The notes below the pieces were generated by a model. The model did no database searches. It saw only the letters and a program-made list of their open reading frames with translations, and was not told the origin of the DNA. A stretch of 64,000 bases of DNA. Source: Bombyx mori (lineage: Eukaryota; Arthropoda; Insecta; Lepidoptera; Bombycidae). The position numbers were made by a program, and so were the translations under genes. Below, piece by piece: positions 12,101 to 24,100 of the stretch (positions within the stretch are counted from its first letter, which is position 1; each line of letters opens with the position of its first letter). Where the stretch lies: NCBI RefSeq assembly GCF_030269925.1, contig NC_085124.1, positions 11,532,001-11,596,000 on the forward strand. Direction: 5' to 3'.

Positions 12101-15100
12101 ACACTAAATCAATAAAAAAAACATTGCACACTCATTTGTTTATTGTTACAGTCAGTGTCAAATTGAGAATAGATTAATATTTTTTGTCTATAGTCGTAGT
12201 TTTGGCGAGCTCTGTGATTAGGTATATAATATTATTATGTATAAGTACAGTTTTTGACAATAAAACTATGAATATGTTCAAACTTATAATTTTAATTAAT
12301 TATGGTCAAATTTCGGCCACTAGGTGACCCCTAGTTTATTTTAATTCACTATCAACAAACACTAAGGTTTTGATAGATAACGTATTAGTGAAAAGTACTA
12401 ACATTATGCATACTAAGAGCTAATGACTAAACTCAATAATACAGCAGATATCACAGAAAACGTCCCATTCACAGCAAGGAAAAAACGAATATCTAAAACT
12501 AGCTTCGTGCCATCTCTGCAACGCTTTTATAGTCGACACGACATCTCTAGATTTATCGAAAACATTCTGGGCAAGTCGAGTAAATTCGATGTTTGTTTCC
12601 GTTTTCTGACAATAGATGGCGTTGTACTTCTCGAGCTTTCTCCCTGTACGTGTTCCTTTGATGTTCGTTTCGGATATTCTGCGATAGATGGCGTTACCGG
12701 CGTAACTATACCTTGGTTCTTTCATTCTGGATGTCCTGGCGCTGCTTGGCGCGCTGGTCTCTCTTGACGCTGAGCTGTTCCCTGGCGGCCTGCTCCCTCT
12801 GGACTTCGGCCTCGATGCGGTCCAACAGCAGCTCCTCAGCCTCAGGGGTCATCGACATCAGAGACACGGCCATGTCATCTTTGGACTGCATTGACTGCAA
12901 TTTCAATTTAGACGTTATTTTCATCTACATATTACATTTGAATCGCTCTTAATACAGTGAATGGGTACAATTAGATTGATTATTAAGTTGCTATGTGATT
13001 TGTAAACGAACATAGCTACAATATTTGTTTTATGTATATTATTTGATTTTATATTTAAATAACATTATTATTTTTCATTTTAACCACGTGACGAAATAAT
13101 ATAGATCAGTGATAAGAATATTATGCATATAAAATAAAATAGATATTTAATTTTGTGAATATTTAAGGAATATTTTTTTCTAAATTATTATTTACGAAAT
13201 AACTAATATTACAGGCGTTATCGAACTTCAATTAAAATCATGTTAAGGTATAGGTAGGTACTCATGGACAACTAATTTAAAACAACTATTAGAATTCCTT
13301 AGTATTACTTTTACACACATCTATACTGTAACTATATTTTTATTTATTTATTTATTTATGTACACACAGAAAAGAAGACATAGTACAGAGTAATAGGAAA
13401 ATTATGTACAAAAGTATATTGAGACCTTAGAATTGATATCTCAAGGTGGGTGGCGCATTTACGTCATAGATGTCTATGGGCTCCAATAACCACTTAACAC
13501 CAGGTGGGCTGTGAGCTCGTCCACCCATCTAAGCAATAAAAAAATTAAAAAAACACAACTCAGATTCACAGTTTTGATTCTGTTAAAAAATGTTAGTATT
13601 AGTGAGCTTACCTGAACATAATCTTCAATAGCAGTTCCGATGCTGGCGTAGAGGTGGGGACGACGGCGGAGAGACGAGAGGGCTCGCTGGAGGGCACGGT
13701 CGGCATCCTGATTATTTAATGAAAAAACAAACTTTGTATTTGAACAAAGTTATGTGTTTTTTTTTTATTGAAGGATTACTGGTGGACCGTAGACCTTTCC
13801 AGTTTCACCAGGACAGGTGGGCGAGCAAAGACTCAGCCAGGAGGGGTAGGATTTGCTAACAACTGCCCGAGCGCCTCCGAAGGAGACCTAAAAACTCAAG
13901 AGTAGCTGCTTCGCGAATGAATCGACTACCCGATCGGAATCGCGACCCGCTGAGAAGATCCGGCGAGAAACTCAGTGGGCTGATGCATGGGTTAGGTTGC
14001 ACGTCGAACTATTTGTCGAGTTCGATGAGGACGGTTACCAAAGACCCTAAGCCTGCTCCTAGTGTTAGAGCTGAAGGCGTAATGTGTTGAACATGTCATA
14101 ATAGAACTAAAATTATATATATAGATAATGAGCACACACATACAAACATGTGTAGTGTTTTCTGTGCTACACATTGTGTGGAAGTTCTTCTGTATTACGC
14201 AGACAATTGGAAGCATCCGAAATGCGTTTTCAGGTGTATCCATTGTATTAAAAAAAAAGCTTAAAAATGCCCTTCTGTATCTTCGTAGTGCTACGGCCTT
14301 ATCTTTCTACAAACGAGACTCGAAAGAAGAATTGGTAGTGGAGCCCACTGAGTTTCTCGCCGGATCTTCTCAGTGGGTCGCGTTTCCGACCCGGCGGTAG
14401 ATCCTGCGAAGCACGGCTCTTACTAGGGTTCGTGTTAGCAACGTCGTCAGGTTTGAGCCCCGTGAGCTCACCTATTAGTTAAGGTTACGCTGAAATAGCC
14501 TTTCAAGGCTATCAGCATAAGTAGGAAAAAAAAAGGTAGTGGACGGGCTATTTCCTTAGCGATCACCACTATCGACAAACACCTACTGCTTTCCTCCGAT
14601 TGGGCCGTGGACTCTTTTGACCTTTCAAAACCAAAAACTTTGGACTAGAATGAATGGAAAAGCCCTACCAAATAAAAATGATATCTCTTTACGCTCGTAT
14701 ACTATTCCATCATACCTGAAGTCGGTCAGCGGCACTGGCGCGTTCAGCTGAGGCGGCCTCCCTTCCAGCGGCTGCAGCGCGGCGCCACGCGGCCAGAGCT
14801 CCACTACGTTCGGCGGCCAGAGCACGCACCAATCGCTGCAGGCATTTCTGGACGCGGTGGGCCTGAACAGAACGCAAAATCTGATTAGACTTGTCAAATT
14901 ATACAGTTTAACCGTATAGTGGTCGGTCCCCCGGTAGTCGAAATTCGACTATAATTAAATGAAATTATAAGTTTGTACACTATTATGATTCTATTGTCAA
15001 AGACTATTATATTATGTCTATAAGCATAAATTTCGCCAAGACTACAGTTTAGACAAATATTAATAAAGACAAACAATATTTAATCTATTCTCAATTTGAC

Positions 15101-18100
15101 CACAGACTATAAGCAATAAGAAAAGTTTGACAATAAACAAATAGTACGCATGCCTGTGTGTCAAATACATAGTAGGTGTGTAATGTTTTTATTTATTGAT
15201 TTAACGTATTTTTATGTATAATTTAAAAAAATATTAACATTCTGCACTCCTTCTCTATATTCTCTATAAGTGTGAGAAATTTCATACCCCTCCGTCCGCG
15301 CAATTTTCGTAAAAAGGGGTAGAAAGTTTTTGCTTCACGTATTAATATAGATTTAATCATCGTGTTATGTCATCGTGGCCTAAAGGATAAGATCTCCGGT
15401 GTATTCGCGTTGACCGATGCACCGGTGTTCGAATCTCAGGCGGGTACCAATTTTCCTAATCTAATTTCAATTTTTTTTTGTTATTACTTAGATGGGTGGA
15501 CGAGCTCACAGCCCACCTGGTGTTAAGTGGTTACTGGAGCCCATAGACATCTACAACGTAAATGCGCCACCCACCTTGAGATATAAGGTCTAAGATCTCA
15601 GTATAGTTACAACCGCTACCACGCCCTTCAAGCCGAAACTCATTACTGCTTCACGGTAGAAATAGGCAGGGTGGTGGTACCTACTCGTGCGGACTCACAA
15701 GAGGTCCTACCATCAGTAATTACGCAAATTATAATTTTGCGGGCTTGACGTTTATTACACGATGTGAATATTTGTTAAGTTCGTATTTCATTAGAAAAAT
15801 TGGTACCCGCCTGCGGGATTTGAACACCGTTGCATCGATAGAGACGAATGGACCGGACGTCTTATCCTTTAGGCCACGACGACTTCAAAAGCCGTTCACC
15901 CCTAGATATAGTTGAATATACTTACGTTAGGCGGTGTGTCCTTGAGCGAGCGGGTGTAGCAAGCGAGCGCGGTGCGGCGACGCTGGGCGAGGTGAGCGAG
16001 CACGCGCTGCTGGTGGAGAGCAGCCAGCCGACGCCGCTCCGATACACCCTCTTCCTCCAAAGACTGTAGCACAACAAAACAATGCAATTTAAAACAAATA
16101 ACACAACAAAACAATGCAATCCAAAACATGTAACACAGCAAAACAATACAATCTAAAACATATATATTATATCACAGCAAAACAATCCAATCTAAGACGT
16201 GTAACACAACAAAACAATCCAATCTAAAATGTCGAGTTGTGGTCGAAACTGAAAATTTACTTTCATCAAAATCTATTTAATCCATACTGTAAGGAATACT
16301 GTAGCTTTTTATTGAATGAATGTTGTTATTTAGAATTTTTTAAATACATAATTTCAAAGATCAAACAATTATACGTATTTGTAACTTCAATATCCGACAG
16401 GTCATGTTTCTTGTTACGTTTTCGCGAGTTTTTAACAAATGAATAACACTATAATAATATAATATCCCCATGTAAAATTTAATCTTGTTTTTAATGAATT
16501 GTCTAACAATCACACATCCTAGCATTTAAGTAAATCAATCGTTTAGAAAAATTTGTTTGTTGAAATATTCGATTGCTTTAATTTCAAGAATTTGCACTAT
16601 TTTTATTTACTACGACAATATTATCGTCAAGATGTCGATTAAAATTAGAATATGACGTCATTATTTACGTAATGACGAGAAAGCAGTCTACCCGGAACCT
16701 TGGCGCTTGACACAGCCGAAATATTGGGAAATTAATAACTGCGAAAAACGTGGCAAGAACGCGCGGCGAAATTTTAAAGCAGTTCTTAACAAGAAAATAT
16801 TTTAAGTCACATGATGGCTTACTTGAACGTTAGCCTGGAACTTGGCGGTCATCCGCTGGCGGAAGGTTTGGGCGGCGGCGGGGTCCGCGGTCATCATCTG
16901 CTGGTAACGGTCTTCCAGTTCCGACCATTCCTTCATCACCTTCGTGATCTAGTACAGGACAAGTCAAAGTAACATATTTAAGCAACTAGCACATAATGAT
17001 TAGCTTATTTTGACCTAACATAAGTTCAATATATAGTACATTTCTTTTTTTTTATTGCTTAGATGGGTGGACGAGCTCACAGCCCACCTGGTGTTAACTG
17101 GTTACTGAAGCCCATAGACATCTACAACGTAAATGCGCTTCCCACCTTGAAATATAAGTTCTAAGGTCTCAGTATAGTTACAACGGCTGCCAAACCCTTA
17201 AAACCGAAACGCATTACTGCTTCACGGCAGAAATAGGCAGGGCGGTGGTGGGTAGGTACCACGGACTCACAAGAGGTCCTACCACCAGTAAATACATACA
17301 AAAACTAAACTTATTTGCATTAATATTTGTAGCGTCCACGGATTTCACTATAAGCTTTATATTTATTTCGCTTTTGGAATTTCAATCTTAATTATTCGAT
17401 TCCGTTGCTTTGTTTCGAATAGTTATCCATGATCGAAAGGTAAAGGTGTGTAGTTCGAATTATTGTAATTGTAATATACTGAGACCTTAGAACTTATATC
17501 TCAAGGTGGGTGGCGCATTTATGTTGTAGTCTATGGGCTCCGGTAACTACTTAACACCAGGTGGGCTGTGAGCTCGTCCATCCAACTAAGCAATAAAAAA
17601 TGACCTTGAAATATCGATATTCAACGATATTCAAACATCGATAATTATAAACCACGTCAGAACACAGCACGGTTGGACGCACCTTCTCACGGTGGGTCTC
17701 CTCCAAGCGTTGCTGGGCGTCCTTGTAGCTCTGGTGTTCAGTGCGAGGATCAAAGTGAGAGAAGTAAGGGTCAGAGGTAGCAGTAGAAGCCTGATGAAAC
17801 GAATCAATTTTACTTAGTTATAGTCATTAACAGAATATGTTCTACATAACTAGTTAATATAGTTTCCGAAACTTCTGGTCGTAGTTTAGTTCTGATATTA
17901 TGCATGTAGAATCTACAAAAACATAGGGTTGTCTTGTATTTTCAATTAAATAAATTAATAAAACCAATTAAGCATCTAAAACTTTTCAAAATTCTGAAAT
18001 GTATATTCTGTAATCTTCTTTCATCGACCTATTGTAACTTTGATGGGAAAGTTGTGAAAAAGTAGTCACCTATACCGAGGTTTCTCACTGAACTCATAAA

Positions 18101-21100
18101 AAGATTATTCAAGGTAGAAAAAAGGGCCAATTTAACGGCTAACAGCGTCTTAGCTATCCATCCAGTATATCCTATCCACTATATTCTTACTTTGATAGAT
18201 CACTACATAGTATAAAACAAAGTCGCTTTCTCTGTCCCTATATCTGTCTGTCCCTATGTATGCTTAAATCTTTAAAACTACGCAACGGATTTTGATGCGG
18301 TTTTTTTAATAGAAAGAGTGATTGAAGAGGAAGGTTTATATGTATAATAACATCAATTAAATAGTAGAGAAATCAATAATAAATTACAGTTTCCGAAGCG
18401 AAGCGAGGACGGGTCGCTAGTAGATTATAAGGCTTAACCACTCTTAAGTAATCACTGTTCCTATCAAAGATAAGTAAAGCTAAAGACGCTACCCATCGCT
18501 AAATTAGAACACACCCCAACCTGATCCAAAGAAGAAAGACACGTATAACGTTGCGACTCAAAAAACTTCAAAATTGTATTGGACATACCGCGGTGGTAGT
18601 GGTAGTTGTGGTGGTGGGAGTGGTGGTCGACGGCGAGGACGAGGACTCGGGGTGGGGCCAGGCGCTGTCGTCGCCATCGGTATAGTCATCGTCCTCCGCA
18701 TCATCGTCGCGAGACAGATCAGCATCTTCGTCCTCGTCCATGTCTGAAACAACGAGTTATAAAAATTTAAAATAAATTTCCCATAGCCTAATGAGCTTAA
18801 TGATGATATATATTATACTATTTATTATATATACGAGTGATAAATAATTATTTTATCAGCCACAATTACCCACTAGATAATTTTTATAGCTCTAATTGTA
18901 GACCTAAAATCTTATGTTTTTCCAATCAAAATAGTGCTTCCGAGTACATATCTCCGATACACAATTACATTACATTAACGCAAATTTTACTATACAATCT
19001 TGCTTTCCTTTCGTGTATCTTACAATTTGTTTATATGAAATAGAAAAGTGTGTACAAATTCCACCATACTAGTTTTTTTTTTACTTTTTCTTCTTCCTGT
19101 TTCCTCTCGTAATTACTGAAAATTGTGCCTTCAAAAAACTGCGTGGTATTTATTGACTTTACGTTGCTGTGCAATTATAAGTACAAAAACAATGAGACTT
19201 ATTATTACTTGGTAATTTTATATTATACCTTTTTTAATCTTTGTTAAATCTACTATTTGACGACCTACATTGGCGTCTATAACTCCCAGAAACTAGAGAA
19301 ACTATTATGTTCATTGCTACAATCAATCACTGGCACTTTTATGATAAAGAAATACCGAGATAGCATTCCCATTAAGAAATAAAAATTTAGAAGATATAAG
19401 CGGCGTTTCCAACCCAACATTTATAGAAAGAGGCGATATCCACTAAAAATATAAATTTAACTAAAGCCTATTTTGAGAATGACAATCACAGCACCTGTTT
19501 TTGGAACAACGTAGCGCTGTAATCACAATAGCTCACTCAAACCTAATATTCTATTCTCTACTTTATTTGTATTAGTTGCTAAATTGAATTTACCGTCATC
19601 AGTATCATCGTCGTCGTCATCGTCGCTCAGGTTGAGGGTGTCGTCGTCATCATCATCATCCAGAGCATCATCGTCGTCGAGCAGGTCGTCGTCGCGTTCG
19701 TCCATAGCCGCGGAAGCTGCCAACATTTCCTCTCCGCCAGGACTTACGGGTACTCCTACGTCCATGGGTTTGTGCATTTTAACGTTTTCTGTAAATACAA
19801 AATATTTTAACATTTAAATTTGCAACTCATTGTTCAGAAACACTGAAATATCATTCTTTCAAAAGCTCTTGTATTTATTTATGCACCGACCGTTTGGTTT
19901 TTTTTTCCTATCTATGCTGATAGCCTTGATAGGCTATTTCAGCTTCACCCTAACGTGTGTAGGTGAGCTCACGGGGCTCAAACCGGAGTGTTGCTAACAC
20001 TGACCCTAGCAAGAGCAGTACTTCGCAGAATCTACCACCGGATCGGAAACGCGACCCACTGAGAAGATCCGGCAAGAATTCAGTGGGCGAGACCGTTTGG
20101 TAATGGGTTATATGTACATCTAAAAAAATTATTTATTATGTGTATGTAAGTATATTGGAATATAAATCTTAAGGTGATTTCATATTGTGTTTAACGGTAT
20201 ATATCTATTTATTGTATGTATGTATTTTCTTTAATAATGTGTTGTTAATAGTAAGTACGCCGCAACATACCTACTGTTCAGAATTTCGGGTAATTGAACG
20301 GTTGTCTGGAAGAGATCGCTTTTAGCGATAAGACCGGCTATTGTACAAACGTATCTTGCTTTTAGCTATAAAACCGCCTATTGTACAAACGTATCTGCTT
20401 GTTGACTGTTTTCTGATGTTAATTGTGTTTTGGTGTGCAATAAAGTATGTTCTCTCTCCCTCTTTCGCTCTTTCTCTCTCTCTCTCTCACTTTCTTTAAA
20501 GGCTGTTCATGATGTTTGCAACAAAAAATTGAAAGTATTATTAAATAGACACATACCTTTGAAATGCTTGGGGCAGCAGACGAATTCGACTCCAGAAAAC
20601 AGACTGATCCCGCAAGGCAACAGCATAGCGAAAGTCCTGAGTCGAAGTCCGCGTTGGGCACAAGCGCGTCCAGCCGTCGCGTTCCACCGGGCGAACTGCC
20701 AGCATCGACTCTGGTTGTGGATGTGGTCGAACAGGCAGCTCTCGGGCACCAGCAGAGCGTCCGATTGGAATGGACCTTCTACCAAATACTCGTTGTAGTT
20801 ACTTAGTACACAAAATTAACAAAGGAGAATTTGCAGATGCAAAAATGATACCCGTTTAGAAAAAATAGTATAATGCTACAGCTAACTAAATATATAGTAA
20901 ATAAACAGCTAAATAAACTCTATACTTATACCAAGTATAAGTATATAGTTTATTTAGTAGTTTTTTTTGTTAAATAAATAATTGGTTAATTATTTTAGCA
21001 CTAGATTTAGATTGAATGACGTCAATAATGAGTTTATTATTATCTAGAGATGTTATTTTGTAGATGATCTTTGTATGTAACGGAATGTCTCAATGTTATT

Positions 21101-24100
21101 TTCCCCAGAAGCTTACTAAACATTAAATCCTAATTTTAATTAACGTTATTTGAGAAAATTAAATCTGTTTTCTTTCCAAAATGATGAACAGACAAAACAA
21201 CACCGGCGAATCACTTTTTTTCATTCAGAAACCATGGTTAACCCATACAAGTAAATATAAAGCCATTTGTTGTTGAAGCAAATGTTCTCGGATGAATAAA
21301 CAAATAATATTGATGATCACAAGTTTTTTTTTAAAGATAAAATATTTCCAGGTGCACATACCGAGACAACGGAAAGGCTTCACCCATCTAGTGACCTTGC
21401 ATTTGGCAGCGTTGGCGGTTCCCAGCTTGCACCAGTTGCTCACTTTCACGTAATGAGATGCTTCCACGATGTTCGTAATGTCATGACTCGGGTATACCTT
21501 AAATAGCAAATAATAACAATAGTTTTCTATCAGAAATATAATATTACAAGTCTTTATAAGTAAAGAATATTTGAAAATTAATGTTATTGAAAATTAATTT
21601 AAAAGTGGATCAAAATGCCATCGCTTATAGTACGTACTACTATAACTGTGACTTTAAATCTGAACATCGTTGTGACATCAGAGGGCGTAATATAACAAAC
21701 AAGCCAACGGAGCTAGTAATAGAAGAAGCTTGGACCTGGATAGAGAACTGGAAAAAGAAATCTTACAAACATAGTATTGATGTTTCGCATAAGCCTATAA
21801 ATTTAAAATGATAAAACATCACAAAACACCTGCTATCAATTGCCTAGACCAGATACTAAAATTATTTGTCTATACTAGTATTATAAAGAGGAAAGATTTG
21901 TTTGTTTGTTTGTATTGAATAGGCTCCGAAACTACTGAACCGATTTAAACATTTCTTTCACTGTTGGGAAGCTACGCTATCCCCGGGTGACATAGGCTAT
22001 ATTTATAACATTTAAAAAAAAATTAGGGATCCTTACTGATACTTCAATAATGTAAAAAAATCCAATGTGTAAAAAAATTACCTAAAATTCTTTACATCGC
22101 CTGCGCTACTTCCTATGCGAAGCCGGGGCGGGCCGCTAGTATATAATACAAATAACAATGAGAAGACTCGAATTAGACTCACTGTACGGTGAAAAAAAAA
22201 ATCAAAATTAAACTTAGATTTTATTATAAGACACTAATTCAGTTTGGATATCAGATAAAACCGCTGAATATAAATTAGTGATGGTGAAGAAGAAACAATA
22301 AAACAATCAATGTTTGGAAGCTTTCAAAGCCAACAAGACGTAAATTACCTTAACGCAAATCTGAAAATAACTTTGGCATTAAAAGTTTCAAACTCATAAA
22401 ATTCCACTTAAATAGATTTTAAATTAATGTGTCTGGTTGCTAAATAAGTTTCGCTCAAGACAAAGGACACTTAAGAAAATAAATTGTCTGCTACATGATA
22501 CCGATAATAAGATTAGATGGTGCTGCCAATTCTATTCGACAGGGAACAAGACTTTGAAATACAATAGTATGGTAATACAAAGGGATTGAAATTGAACGTT
22601 AGCACTTTATCTTAGATTTTAAATTCGTTTAATCGGAGCTAAGCTTAAGAAACATTATAGACATGTATTAAAAAATATTCTATCACAGGCACAACCCGCG
22701 TCCACTGAAACTGCAGTGTTTAAAAGATTGGAATATAATTAAAACTAATTTTAAGGCTTAAGTTGTGTTTTTTTATTGTCATTACATTATTTCCAATGAT
22801 TAGAATACCATACTGTCTATGGTATAGGTCTAAAATGCCTACGACACACGGAAACACGAGATAAAAGATTGGAAATTGTATTATGAATGGAACGACTCTG
22901 ATATTAAATCGTAGAAGCAATTTAAATCACGAAATAAATGGACGAATGTTGTCTTCGTTTACCTTTGACGTAGACATGAGTCAACCAATCAAAGCAAACC
23001 AGTAAAATCGTTTTCCGGTAAATTAGAAGAGCACTCTGCGAGATAACGTTGTTATCTGAGAGAATTTTCACGGAATTATCCGTTTACGAACTAGGATCGG
23101 AAACTATAACGACATTTTATGTGTTGATATTAAAATTGACAAGGACATAGTCAAAACGTTTTGTATAGATTTTTGTTTCCCTGTTGATTAAAACTGAATT
23201 GTTTTTTACTGGTAGTAGTAGGATGTATTCTAAGCTCACAGTTAAGATCCTGCTATGAAGTAGTAGGCAGTTAGTTTTTCAGTTTTACTTGAACGCAAAA
23301 ATGACAGCGAGCGACGTCCGCCATGACACCAAGCTCTTTTCAAATCCAGCCGTCAAGAGCAACGCATCAATTTTATGGTTTTCTTATATTAAGTCGTTAT
23401 TTTGTAATATAAAGATTCAATATATATTTCATACAAAAAATACAGTCCACGCTCAATTACCACAACGCAACACACGTTCTGATTCATCATCAGCCTATAG
23501 CAGTCCACTGCTGGACATAGGCCTCTCCAATTGTTCGCCACTGAGCACGATCCTCGGCTTCTCTCGACGTTCTGATTAGAATATTGTAATTCACGTTGTC
23601 CATAAATGGCATTCAGGGGTGATGTGTTTAGACTTAGGAGAGCCACCTAACGCAAGATGGTTCGTGAGCTCAGTAACAGTCACTTAATGCGAACGAGCAG
23701 TAGAGAAGTAATAAAAAAAAGTTCAACGGCGGCATCCTCCATCTTAATAGTAGGTTAAGTAGTGTAATTGTGTAATTGTTTAATGTATATTGTGAGTAAA
23801 ATTATTTCCTTACATTACAAGTTAGATTGGTTTTAGTTATCGTATTGTTTTGTTGTTTATTTGTAAGGATCATTGTGTACAGATTCAGCACATTTGCCTT
23901 GCTTAGTCGTGCGCACATGGCTTATGTTGCAAATCAGATTTTGTTTTTTTTACTTGTTGTTATTTTGGTGTATCTTTTTAGCTTGTAACGTGTTTTGTGT
24001 GCCTAATATATCTCTATAAATAAAAATGAATTGCTGTTCGTTAGTCTTGCTAAAACTCGAGAACGGCTGAACCGATTTGGCGAATTTTGGTCTTGAATTA

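Noticed and set aside
15366..15452. tRNA gene
   Set aside because: A- and B-box-like motifs are present but the sequence matches the Bm1 head at 31875 and does not form a full cloverleaf; it is SINE.
18558..18752. Thr/Pro-rich minus-strand ORF in another frame
   Set aside because: Out-of-frame shadow of Appl exon e, whose correct frame is fixed by phase and acidic composition.
20430..20798. 122-codon plus-strand ORF
   Set aside because: Covers a CT microsatellite and the antisense of Appl exon c; no domain.
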